DNA of 64,000 nt from Verrucomicrobiaceae bacterium (GTDB lineage Bacteria; Verrucomicrobiota; Verrucomicrobiia; Verrucomicrobiales; Verrucomicrobiaceae): NCBI GenBank assembly GCA_027490195.1, contig JAIXYN010000005.1, positions 186,001-250,000 on the forward strand. Reading direction: 5' to 3'. Both the position numbers and the translations under genes were made by a program. Under the pieces are notes generated by a model that saw only the letters and a list, made by a program, of their open reading frames with translations, did not search any database and was not told the DNA's origin. Position 1 is the first letter of the stretch, and each line of letters opens with the position of its first letter. Shown here piece by piece: positions 44,045 through 52,783 of the stretch.

Positions 44045-45875
44045 AGCTGTTTGTGGATGAAAATTCGCATGACACGACAACGCCTTTTCTTCGGCCATTG
44101 CGCACACTGAGGGTGCCGCCGCTCATTTCCGCACGGTAGCGCATGATGCGCAGGCCCATGCCATCTCCTGGGAGCTTGGCTTTGAGACCGGCCCCGTCGT
44201 CAGTGATGGTCAAGGTGGATGCTGTGAGGCGGATGCGAATGTTTTTGGCCTTCCCGTGTTTCACGGCATTGCTCACGGCCTCCTGGGTGATGCGGTAGAG
44301 ATGCATCATCGCGGTCTCATTTTGGATGGGCGCGGACTCGAGGCATTCGAAGCGGCACTTCACGTCAAATAGCTCGCTGGACTGCGTGGCGAGGTTTTGG
44401 AGCGCCCTCGTGAAACCGCCCTGCTCCGGTGCAACGGGGTGCAGGCCGCGTGCAAGGCTGCGTGCATGCGAGAGGGCTTTTTGCAGCAGTTCGCTGATCT
44501 TTTTGGCTGCGGCGCTCTGCGGTGACTTTTCTGCCATCAGCGTGCGCTGGAGCACATCGGCCATCATCCAAGCCCCGGCGAGCTGCTGGCCGAGGTCGTC
44601 ATGCAAGTCCTGGCCGATGCGGCGCTGCTCGCGCTCGCTGATCTGAAGAATCTCCTCCTCGAGCTGCCGCCGTGCCACGATTTGCTCCATGAGCTCAGCT
44701 GTGCGTTGCTGCACACGCTGCTCCAGTTCGGCATTCAGCAGGAGGATCGTTTGCTCAGCATTTTTTCGCTCGGTGATGTCCGTGATGTCGATGATGATGA
44801 GCGCCCCCTCGGGTGTCTCCACCTGACTGAGGCTGATCTCCATCGGGAACTCGCTTCCGTCCTTCCGCAGCCCGGCTAGCTCCATGCCACGAAATCGCTC
44901 CGCATGCTCAGGTCGCGCTAGGAAGTCCTTCCGCTGCTTGCCAAAGCGATCACGCTCACTTGGAGCAAGCATCATCTCAAAGGCCGTGCCGATCATGGCC
45001 TTGCGCGGGATGCCGAAAAGTCTTTCCGCGCGCGCATTGGCCAGCCACATGCAGCCCAGTGAATCCAGGATGACAAATCCGTCTGGCGCGGCCTCCAGCA
45101 AGCGGTCAAAAATGAGTCGGTCCACATTTCTCTGGGTGATGTCGCGCGAGATTTTGGAGAAGCCGGTGAGATGGCCCGCAGCATTTTTCAGCGGTGAGAT
45201 GGATATTGAGATGTCGATGATGCGGCCATCTTTGCGAACGCGCTGCGTCTCGTAGTGCTCGATTCGCTTGCCACGGCGGATGTAGCGGCGGAAGGCGGCC
45301 TCGTCATCCGCTGCTTGCGGCGGGCGCAAGAACGACACCGGTTTGCCGACGGCTTCTTCGGCCGAAAATTGAAAAATCCGCTCTGCCCCGGCATTCCACG
45401 TCTGGATCACGCCTGCGAGATCGAGGGTTATAATCGCGTCGTCGGAGGATTCCACGACGGCGGCGAGACGGTTGCGGATCGCCTCCGCCGCCTCGTGCTC
45501 GGTGATGTCGCGGGCAATGCCTCCGATCTGATATGGCTTGCCGTTCTTGCGTCCAAGAATGATGCCGCGATCCGCAATCCAACGCACCTGACCATCTCGA
45601 TTAATGACGCGGTAGTGCGCTTCATAATCGGCCTTTTCACCATCGAACCACTGCTGCAGCGCCTCACGCACTGCCTTGCGGTCCTCTGGGTGGATGCATT
45701 CATCCCACAGCGCCGGCCTTCGATGCAGTTCTTCCACGCCCACCCCCCAAATGCGCTCAAAGGCGGTGCTCACATAGGAAAAGCGGGGTGGATCGAGTTC
45801 CTTGAACCACAACACATCGCCGATATTCTCGACGAGAAGTCGGAAGCGAGCCTCATCTGGTGATGGAGGGGTCAT
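43983..45875 (-). CDS. PAS-domain sensor histidine kinase (HisKA_3, NarX/DegS-like)
   Basis: The ATG at 45875 is chosen because the longer frame begins with TTG. The 630-residue protein has three PAS domains (about 8-130, 135-255, 260-380), the first two closed by DITEHE and DITQRN, the third by DITERKN. A short coiled coil (NAELEQRVQQRTAELMEQ) leads to the dimerisation domain, whose phospho-acceptor His is in RIGQDLHDDLGQQLAG, then a compact ATPase domain with EAVSNAVKHGKAKNI and ITDDGAGL. No membrane segment is seen, so it is a cytosolic sensor; PAS ligands could be haem, flavin or none. It starts 20 bases after the beta-barrel gene. Confidence 0.93.
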   Translation of the reverse strand: MTPPSPDEARFRLLVENIGDVLWFKELDPPRFSYVSTAFERIWGVGVEELHRRPALWDECIHPEDRKAVREALQQWFDGEKADYEAHYRVINRDGQVRWIADRGIILGRKNGKPYQIGGIARDITEHEAAEAIRNRLAAVVESSDDAIITLDLAGVIQTWNAGAERIFQFSAEEAVGKPVSFLRPPQAADDEAAFRRYIRRGKRIEHYETQRVRKDGRIIDISISISPLKNAAGHLTGFSKISRDITQRNVDRLIFDRLLEAAPDGFVILDSLGCMWLANARAERLFGIPRKAMIGTAFEMMLAPSERDRFGKQRKDFLARPEHAERFRGMELAGLRKDGSEFPMEISLSQVETPEGALIIIDITDITERKNAEQTILLLNAELEQRVQQRTAELMEQIVARRQLEEEILQISEREQRRIGQDLHDDLGQQLAGAWMMADVLQRTLMAEKSPQSAAAKKISELLQKALSHARSLARGLHPVAPEQGGFTRALQNLATQSSELFDVKCRFECLESAPIQNETAMMHLYRITQEAVSNAVKHGKAKNIRIRLTASTLTITDDGAGLKAKLPGDGMGLRIMRYRAEMSGGTLSVRNGRRKGVVVSCEFSSTNSYAEENKPSNIATQKARTRRR

Positions 45876-45895
45876 GGGCACAAATGCAGTCTGGA

Positions 45896-46795
45896 TCAAA
45901 ACTGCCAGCGCACATTCAAAGCACTGAACGGAGCGGATTCGAGCGTCTCATTGGCAAGCACATTGTTATTTCCATCGCGCAGCTCCAGTTCGCCGCCGAC
46001 GTTCATGCCGGCACGCACGGAGATGGAAAAGCGGTCCGTGACCTGGTAGATTACCGAAGCGGCGGTTTGCCAGCCGTTCAGCTCAACGCGGTTCACATTC
46101 GGGTCTTCCACATCCCACGAGCCGCCGCTCGGGTAAGCGCTGAGGCTTAGCGTCACGCGATCCGTTGCACGCCATCCAAGCACCACAAATGGCGGCGTCA
46201 CCTGCACGATGAAGGGATCCGGCTTCCAGATGAAGCCGAGCGCTGGAACGATCATGCCTTCCTGCGCTCCGTATTGCGCGAAGAAGCCGCCCGCGAGGCT
46301 GAAGCTGTCTGTGAAGCGGTAGCCGAGCAGCCCAAGGCCAGAGACTTCAAAGTCATCCAACGACAAGCCCTGAAAATCCGTCCCAATGCCCGGCGTCACA
46401 AAGCCCAGGCCCCACCAGCGCGACTGCTCCGGTCGCCAGAACAAGCTGAGCTGCGCCTCCAGCGTGTGCAGTGTCTCGCGTTGCAGGCCAAGGAATCCAT
46501 TGAAGTCCAGCTCGCTCAGATTGTAGCTCAACGAAGCGCTCATGCGCAGCGCGTTCACCTTCTTTGTCCAAAAGGGCAGAATGGTACGAACCTCCATGAA
46601 ATCCAATCCGCCAGGCCGATTTGCCAAGTCCTGCGTGTCGATGAAAGTCGTGTCCACCATGTAGCCCGGTCTTCCGAAACCAAAAGCGGCCGGGTCGATG
46701 AGATCGACGGAGCGTGCAGCGGTGGTTTCAGGTGCGGTTTGAGCAGACAGTGTAAGCGTGGTGGCAAAGAAGAGCGTGGCGAGGTGTGTTTTCAT
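45896..46795 (-). CDS. Outer-membrane beta-barrel protein (DUF6268-like)
   Basis: The 299-residue protein has a signal peptide (KTHLATLFFATTLTLSAQ) and alternating hydrophobic strands typical of a small barrel (LRMSASLSYNLSELDFNGF, AQLSLFWRPEQSRWWGLGF, RVTLSLSAYPSGG, FSISVRAGMNVGGELEL). The C-terminus is a strand ending in phenylalanine (ALNVRWQF), the outer-membrane insertion signal. Similarity to the uncharacterised DUF6268 barrel group is suggested by the GTDFQGLSLDDFEVSG region; I am only moderately sure of that name. It lies between the P-type ATPase gene (39 bases) and the sensor kinase gene (20 bases), so is likely co-transcribed with both. Confidence 0.8.
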   Translation of the reverse strand: MKTHLATLFFATTLTLSAQTAPETTAARSVDLIDPAAFGFGRPGYMVDTTFIDTQDLANRPGGLDFMEVRTILPFWTKKVNALRMSASLSYNLSELDFNGFLGLQRETLHTLEAQLSLFWRPEQSRWWGLGFVTPGIGTDFQGLSLDDFEVSGLGLLGYRFTDSFSLAGGFFAQYGAQEGMIVPALGFIWKPDPFIVQVTPPFVVLGWRATDRVTLSLSAYPSGGSWDVEDPNVNRVELNGWQTAASVIYQVTDRFSISVRAGMNVGGELELRDGNNNVLANETLESAPFSALNVRWQF

Positions 46796-46834
46796 TAAAG
46801 GGGATGGATGTGTTGGAGGCAGGCGAACTACGCG

Positions 46835-49555
46835 TCAGCGAGCGCTGCGGATTTTCTTTTCGATTTCCACGAGTACTAAGGCACCAGCGGCCACGCCGAT
46901 TATGCGCAACCAGGCAGTGGCTTCGATCGGGGCGGTATGGAGGAAACGGTTCATCAGCGGCAAGTAGGTGAAGAGAAGCTGCAATAAGACCGTGAGGGCG
47001 ATGCCGAGCAGCAGGCGCGGATTCGTGAAGAAACCGAGCGCGAAAATGCTGCGGCGGAGACTGCGGCAACTGAGAAGGTACGCGCTGGCGACGGCGACGA
47101 CCGTATTCACCACAGCAGTGCGGCTGGCGGCGATACTGGCACCTCCGCTTTGCGCATCAAAGAAGACCCAGTAGCTGCCAGCGAGCATGATGAGCGAGAC
47201 CAGGCCGGTGCGCATGAACATGGCCAGATCAAAGATCGGCGTCTTTTGATCACGCGGCGGACGCTTCATGATGTCGGCCTCCGGTGGCTCAAAGACGAGC
47301 ATCAGACCGAGCAGGATGGCGGTGGTTAGATTCACCCACAGCAAATGCACGGGCAAAGTCGGCAGCGTGAGGCCGAGCACGACGCTGGTGAGCAGGATGA
47401 GCGCGAAGCCAACGCTGACCGGCAAAGTCCAGACGAGGAACTTGATGAGGTTGTCATACACACCACGGCCCTCCTCCACTGCGGCGGCGATGGTGGCGAA
47501 GTTATCATCCGTGAGGACCATGCTGGCAGCCCCTTTCGCCACATCCGTGCCGGTGATTCCCATGGCGATGCCGATGTCCGCCTGCTTCAAAGCGGGACCG
47601 TCATTGACCCCATCACCGGTCATGGCGATGATGTGGCCGCGACTTTGCAGGGCACGCACGAGGCGCAGTTTCTGCTCCGGTGCCACGCGGGCAAAGACCG
47701 CCGTGCGGTCAGCTATTTCAGGCAGGTCGGCATCACTGATCGCGGCCAGCTCACGACCAGCAATGGCAGGCACCGTATCGGCACCCGTGATCCCGATTTT
47801 CATCGCAATGGCTTGTGCGGTGACGGCGTGGTCACCTGTGATCATCTTCACGCGAATCCCTGCAGCCTGACAGCGTGCCACGGCAGCAATGGCCTCATCA
47901 CGCGGTGGATCCATCATGCCTTGAATGCCAAGAAAGGTCAGCCCATCGCTGACATGATGATGCCCGAGGTCCTCGGTGACGTGCGAACCATCGCGCCGAG
48001 CAAAAGCGATGACTCTCATGCCTTCAGCGGCGAACGACCGCGCCACTTCGCGGATGGCATCCGCATCAAGATCCACGACCTCGCCCCGCGCATCGAGCAT
48101 GTGGCTGCAACGCTCGATGAGCCGCTCCAAGGCACCAGCTTTGTAGATGCGGAGGCCTTGTGCGTGGTCGTGCAACGTCGCTCGAAACATGTGATCACTC
48201 TCAAAGGGGATCATGTCCACCCGTGGTGAGGCTGCATGGATGGCGGCATGACGCAGCCCGGCTTTTTCAGCGGCGACGAGCAGCGCGCCTTCGGTGGGAT
48301 CACCAGCGATGCTCCAGACGCCTTCTTTTTCGACGATGGCGGAGTCATTGCAGAGCATGCCAGCATGTAGGCACTCGTGCAGCGCTGGCTTCGCGTCGGC
48401 GGAAATCTTGCATTGCGCATCATCGACAAGCTCGCCGCGTGGTTCGTAGCCGGTGCCGGAGACATGGAAGGTTTCCCCACCGGAATAAATGCTCTGCACG
48501 GTCATTTTATTTTGCGTGAGCGTGCCGGTTTTGTCTGAGCAGATGACCGTGGTGCAGCCGAGGGTCTCGACAGCGGGCAACTTGCGGATGATGGCCTGGC
48601 GCTTGGCCATGCGGCTCACACCGATGGCGAGCACGATGGTGATAGCTGCGGGCAGTCCCTCAGGAATGACACCGACAGCCAGCGCCACACTTGCCATGAG
48701 CATATCGATGACGCTGCCACCACGCACCAGCACGCCGTAGGCAAACAAGACCGCCGCCAGTGCCAAAATAATCCACAGCAACAGGCCGCTGAAGTGCGCG
48801 AGCTTTCGCGTGAGCGGTGTGGTGAGGTCCACCGCCTCCGCAATGAGGAAAGCCACACGCCCGGTCTCCGTGCGGTCGCCCGTGGCCCATACGACACCGG
48901 TGCCGCTGCCCGCAGTGACGAGGGAACCTGCGTAGGCCATGTTCACGCGGTCGGCCAGCACCGTATCGGCCTGCAGCGGGTCGGGTCGCTTACTCGCGGG
49001 CACGGATTCACCAGTGAGCGCGGATTCATCCATTTGCAGGCTCTGGGTTTCGAGCAAACGCATGTCCGCAGGAACACGATCACCCCCGGTGAGCATGACG
49101 ATGTCTCCAGGCACAAGTTCAGTACTGTTCACTCGGATTTTTTTACCATCCCGCCGCACCACGGCCTCAGCGACAACCATTTTCATGAGGGCTTCGAGCG
49201 CATGCTCCGCCTTCGACTCCTGGAAAAAGCCCACGACGGCATTCACCACCACGACGATGAAAATCACCGAGGCATCCACCCACCCGCCAAGAAAACCCGT
49301 GACCGCCGCCGCCACGATGAGCACGAGCACGAGCGGTGCGGTAAACTGCCGCAGCAACCTCTTCCACGTCGGCGTGCCGCCACGCACCTTGACGCAGTTT
49401 TCGCCATGCCGCCGCAGCCTTTCCGCCGCCTCTGCGCTTGTGAGTCCAAATTCCAGTGAAGCCCCCGTGAATCGCAGGGCATCGCAAAGCGGAAGATCGT
49501 GTGCAGTAGTCGCAGTCAAGTTGTGCAAAGAACTCGAGGCATCCCCGAAGGACAA
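46835..49555 (-). CDS. P-type cation-transporting ATPase (P2A-like, HAC type)
   Basis: The 906-residue protein has the complete P-type layout: cation_ATPase_N domain (about 15-85), actuator TGES at 181-184, membrane helix 4 with VIPEGLP (297-302), phosphorylation site DKTGTLT with D341, nucleotide-binding MIPFES, the hinge TGDGVND, and six C-terminal helices including NLTTAILLGLML. PEGLP in helix 4 is shared with SERCA/PMR1-type calcium/manganese pumps and with bacterial relatives of unproved ion preference. It could export Ca2+ or another cation. It is the first gene of a run with a beta-barrel, kinase and regulator; such pumps are often in dormancy or low-oxygen regulons. Confidence 0.93.
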   Translation of the reverse strand: MSFGDASSSLHNLTATTAHDLPLCDALRFTGASLEFGLTSAEAAERLRRHGENCVKVRGGTPTWKRLLRQFTAPLVLVLIVAAAVTGFLGGWVDASVIFIVVVVNAVVGFFQESKAEHALEALMKMVVAEAVVRRDGKKIRVNSTELVPGDIVMLTGGDRVPADMRLLETQSLQMDESALTGESVPASKRPDPLQADTVLADRVNMAYAGSLVTAGSGTGVVWATGDRTETGRVAFLIAEAVDLTTPLTRKLAHFSGLLLWIILALAAVLFAYGVLVRGGSVIDMLMASVALAVGVIPEGLPAAITIVLAIGVSRMAKRQAIIRKLPAVETLGCTTVICSDKTGTLTQNKMTVQSIYSGGETFHVSGTGYEPRGELVDDAQCKISADAKPALHECLHAGMLCNDSAIVEKEGVWSIAGDPTEGALLVAAEKAGLRHAAIHAASPRVDMIPFESDHMFRATLHDHAQGLRIYKAGALERLIERCSHMLDARGEVVDLDADAIREVARSFAAEGMRVIAFARRDGSHVTEDLGHHHVSDGLTFLGIQGMMDPPRDEAIAAVARCQAAGIRVKMITGDHAVTAQAIAMKIGITGADTVPAIAGRELAAISDADLPEIADRTAVFARVAPEQKLRLVRALQSRGHIIAMTGDGVNDGPALKQADIGIAMGITGTDVAKGAASMVLTDDNFATIAAAVEEGRGVYDNLIKFLVWTLPVSVGFALILLTSVVLGLTLPTLPVHLLWVNLTTAILLGLMLVFEPPEADIMKRPPRDQKTPIFDLAMFMRTGLVSLIMLAGSYWVFFDAQSGGASIAASRTAVVNTVVAVASAYLLSCRSLRRSIFALGFFTNPRLLLGIALTVLLQLLFTYLPLMNRFLHTAPIEATAWLRIIGVAAGALVLVEIEKKIRSAR

Positions 49556-49724
49556 TCAGCAAATGGCTGAGTCTGGTTGGTCGCATACCAGGGCGGTGAG
49601 ACCACGATGCCACTCATGAAGTGTTTCAAACCGGAGAGTCATGATGCTCCTGTGAGATTACCTCCGGCAAAGGTATGTACATCTTCGCGGCAGCACTGAG
49701 GAGCGGGCTCAGCGGAACCACCGC

Positions 49725-51389
49725 CTATTTAGCAGCGCTATTCAGCGGGAAGGTCAGGCCGCGAGGACCATAGACAGGCAGGCTCATTCCGGCTTCATGG
49801 GCGCCGAAATCAGCCGCCGCGCCATTGAAGGTGTCGTTGACGTTTGAAATGGGCATCGCGATGTCCTGGGCAGCGGAGTCGAGCTTGAGGCGCAGATCGG
49901 GCGGCTCATAGAATTTGGCGGGATCTTCAGGAAAGAGGGTCTGTGCCAGCACATCCAGCGTGACCTCCACTCCGTGGGACTCAAACTCGGTGCCGGGCAG
50001 TCTATTGAAGGTCCAAGAACGCAGCTTTCCTTCAAACGTGAGGTCGTGCGTGGCGTAGGCGTTGAAGTCGATGATGCAGTGCTCGCCAAAACTCTGCACG
50101 TCTGCAGCACGCCCGCGTCCGGGGCTGTAGCCACCGTATTTCACACCCTGCGGCGTTTTGCCACCGATGAAGAGGTTGTTTTGAATCAAAGCGTGATCAA
50201 AGGGCTCGCTCGTGGAGTTGCCGAAGCCATCGCCCGCTTTGACAACGGTGTTGTGCAGGATGACATCGCCTATGCTAAAGCGGTGAAGTTTGAAGGCACC
50301 GTAGGTGAGGTTGAACATGACATTGCGGATGAAGTAGTTTGGGCCGCCGAGGCCGGGCTGGCTGCTGATGCCGACGAAGCAGTTGGTGAGGCGATTGCGC
50401 ATGATGCGGCAGTTGTGATGTGCGAAATCAGCTTCGATGCCGTCGTCGAGTCCGGCGCTGATGTCGTTATTGAGGATGTCATTGCACGCCTGCGACACCG
50501 CGCCGCCATCCTCCATGTGGGAGATGCAGTCGCGGAAGCCGCTGACGCGGTTGTGGCGGATCACATTGCCGCTGCCGGTAAATTCGATGCCCTCGCCTTC
50601 ATTGTCGCCACCCGCACCCATGATGGCGGGGTCCCACTTGCGGATGCCAGTGATCACGTTGTCCTCGACGCAGGCGTTCATCATGCCGGGCTTGTATGCC
50701 TTGATACCATATTGTGCCGTGATCTTGCAGCGCCTCACCACACAGTGCTCGGTGTTGTTCAGGCGCACCGGGCCATTCACCGTGACGCCTTCCAGATACA
50801 CCCATTTTCGGTCGGCGAGCCCCGCTTCTTTGAAAATGGCGTTCCCACTCGTGCTGCGATACACGATAGGCCTCCCCGGCTCACCATCGCGATTGAAGCG
50901 CACCTCGCCGTAATCGCCATCAGCCAGCAAAAGCACCTCTCCGGGCTTCACGCTGTTTAGATCGGCCCTCGTGCCCTCTCTGGTCACCGCGTCCTTTGCG
51001 GCGATGGGTTCAGTCCTCGTGCTAGCCTTAATTAGGCGCGTGGCATCACCACCATCGGGGTCATGCAGCGCCAGCGCGATCTCATACTCCCTTCCCGCTT
51101 CCAAATCAAAGACGCTGCCGCTCAGACGATTCGTCCAGGAGATGATCGGATCGGTCTTCTGGCTTGATCCCGCCGGGACGCGCCTTAGCGGCATGCCCCT
51201 GCGCCATTCGGCAGCCCCCACGGGGCGAAACTTGATTTCACAGACCGCATCGAGATCGTCATCGCCCTCGATCTGCCATTCGACAGCGAGATTCGTGATG
51301 GTTGGAAACGGAGAGGTGACTTCACCGGGCGTGGTGGAGTCGCCCGCATGCAAGCTGGCCAGCAAAAAGAACGGGAGCAGTCGAGTCAT
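49725..51389 (-). CDS. Secreted PL6/chondroitinase-B-like polysaccharide lyase
   Basis: The 554-residue protein has a short signal peptide (TRLLPFFLLASLHAG), an N-terminal fibronectin-III-like domain (about 20-125, EYEIALALHDPDGGD) and a right-handed beta-helix (about 130-530). KPGEVLLLADGDYGEVRFNRDG and GRPIVYRSTSGNAIF are the usual opening of the chondroitinase-B/alginate-lyase PL6 family. Later turns contain NRVSGFRDCISHMEDGG and DDGIEADFAHHNCRIMRN. Likely activity: beta-elimination on a uronic-acid polymer such as alginate or dermatan. Active-site Lys/Arg residues cannot be fixed by eye. It stands alone, without a susCD-type pair. Confidence 0.82.
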   Translation of the reverse strand: MTRLLPFFLLASLHAGDSTTPGEVTSPFPTITNLAVEWQIEGDDDLDAVCEIKFRPVGAAEWRRGMPLRRVPAGSSQKTDPIISWTNRLSGSVFDLEAGREYEIALALHDPDGGDATRLIKASTRTEPIAAKDAVTREGTRADLNSVKPGEVLLLADGDYGEVRFNRDGEPGRPIVYRSTSGNAIFKEAGLADRKWVYLEGVTVNGPVRLNNTEHCVVRRCKITAQYGIKAYKPGMMNACVEDNVITGIRKWDPAIMGAGGDNEGEGIEFTGSGNVIRHNRVSGFRDCISHMEDGGAVSQACNDILNNDISAGLDDGIEADFAHHNCRIMRNRLTNCFVGISSQPGLGGPNYFIRNVMFNLTYGAFKLHRFSIGDVILHNTVVKAGDGFGNSTSEPFDHALIQNNLFIGGKTPQGVKYGGYSPGRGRAADVQSFGEHCIIDFNAYATHDLTFEGKLRSWTFNRLPGTEFESHGVEVTLDVLAQTLFPEDPAKFYEPPDLRLKLDSAAQDIAMPISNVNDTFNGAAADFGAHEAGMSLPVYGPRGLTFPLNSAAK

Positions 51390-51486
51390 AGAGTTTCATA
51401 GTGCATACCCCATTTCCGAACTACTGGTAAATGAAACTGTCAGGTGCACCTCCATACTCGCGCGTGCCTTCACACACTCCCGCCCA

Positions 51487-52167
51487 TCATTTGCCGGGGG
51501 ACGGCGGCGGTTTGGCAGATGAAGTGGGTGATGCAGGAGCTTGCGCCGACGGCGGCGCACTGGGCAGCAACTGAGCCGGAGGCTGACTGCTGGGCAGCAC
51601 TTGAACTGGCTTTGCAGCACCGGGAGACGGCTGGGCCGGCACCGGCGATGATTCGACTTTCGTGGGGTTGATAGAGAATTTGGAGGGGATGGACGGAGCG
51701 CTGTTTGAGGTTACGCCCGGCTGTCCTGGAGCAGGAGGCTTGGAGGTCGTAGGGCGTGGCGGCGCATTGTTTCCAGGGAAAACCATTTGCCGCGCTGGAG
51801 CGGGTTGCCCCCCAGGATACTGATTTGGAAATACCCCCGGTCGGCCAGTCGGATAACCAGAGTAAGGAGGCACGCCAGGTGGGGTGCTGTGCCGCACCTG
51901 GTCAGGCCCAAAGGCCAGGAGGGCAGCCAGCACCGCGTAGTACGGCAGCATGCCCGGCCCCACGATTCGCCTCAGGCCTGCAGCCCACTGCGACCAAGCT
52001 GCCGGCTTGGAATCGCTCGAATAAGCCTCCAGCAGCATGAGCAGTAAAAACGCTGCCCACGGCACCCAGCCAGCACCTTGCGCACTGTGGACATGGGTGG
52101 ACATCACCGCCCACAAGACGACTGCCAGACTCAGGACTTTAGTGCAAAGGGACGCAGAGGCATTCAT
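51487..52167 (-). CDS. Hypothetical membrane protein with proline-rich C-terminal region
   Basis: The 226-residue protein has three hydrophobic segments in its first ~95 residues (VLSLAVVLWAVM; WVPWAAFLLLMLLEAY; MLPYYAVLAALLAF), then ~130 residues of low-complexity Pro/Ser/Ala/Gln (for example GYPTGRPGVFPNQYPGG, PPAQLLPSAPPSAQAPASP). The tail is probably disordered and either periplasmic or cytosolic. I recognise no family. It stands alone; its neighbours are the lyase and a transposase remnant. Its real start may differ but the hydrophobic N-terminus supports 52167. Confidence 0.6.
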   Translation of the reverse strand: MNASASLCTKVLSLAVVLWAVMSTHVHSAQGAGWVPWAAFLLLMLLEAYSSDSKPAAWSQWAAGLRRIVGPGMLPYYAVLAALLAFGPDQVRHSTPPGVPPYSGYPTGRPGVFPNQYPGGQPAPARQMVFPGNNAPPRPTTSKPPAPGQPGVTSNSAPSIPSKFSINPTKVESSPVPAQPSPGAAKPVQVLPSSQPPAQLLPSAPPSAQAPASPTSSAKPPPSPGK

Positions 52168-52783
52168 GGTGATTGGTCAGTGAATTGATTCAGGCCTTTT
52201 TATTGCCCAAGTCGGATCATCCTTGCAACTGAATCCTACATCAAAAACGAAATCCCTTGAGCAATGTCGAGACATTTCATTTCAAATCATTGCGATTTTA
52301 CATCTAAGACATTCGCTCAATCCAAGACGTCAGCCTCTTGATTTAGTGAATTCATTGATTCATTCTGATTGATTCATTCCAGGGGCTTGAGGCGCAGCTC
52401 AAGGCCGAACTGATCGCGCCGGACCTCGAAGATGCCATCCACGAACTTTTTGCTCCCCAGCGCCACGATGTCGGTGAAGTAGCAAACACGGAGTCGCACC
52501 AGCTCTGCGGTGCTGAGTTTACCTATTTCCGCCAGCACGTTTTCACCCGAGGCACCAGCGAGCGGCGCTGGAGGAGTTTTCACACAGCCTGTGAAGCCGA
52601 GCCTAAAATACCTAAGCAGGGTGGTTTCAGATCTGCGGAGATGTGAAAAGGGAAAAGAGAGGTAGAGGTTAGTCAGGAGGGCAGGCTGACTAGGAGAACA
52701 AGAACGATTCGAGAGGGCGCGGGCGTCCCCTCATTCCTCGATGCAGAGTTGCAGCATCGAGGACGAGGACAATTCGCTGGCGC
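52168..52783. other. 616-base region with an AT-rich stretch and transposase remnant
   Basis: The first ~205 bases (52168-52373) are the most AT-rich in the area, possibly a promoter region of the minus-strand membrane-protein gene. A minus-strand fragment with a transposase-like end lies at 52374-52583 (listed separately). The remaining 200 bases up to serA contain no gene I can support. Confidence 0.5.
52374..52583 (-). pseudogene. C-terminal remnant of a REP-associated tyrosine transposase (RAYT-like)
   Basis: The 69-residue frame contains LSTAELVRLRVCYFTDIVALGSKKFVDGIFEVRRDQFG, split here as LVRLRVCYFTDIVALGSKKF and onward, the usual C-terminal segment of Verrucomicrobiota RAYT-like transposases (LRxRYFTDGxxIGSxxFV form). 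The catalytic HUH and tyrosine motifs, which precede it in an intact ~200-300-residue protein, are absent upstream, and the usual basic C-terminal end is also missing. It is therefore a decayed fragment. It indicates past mobility between the lyase and serA parts of the window. Confidence 0.55.
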
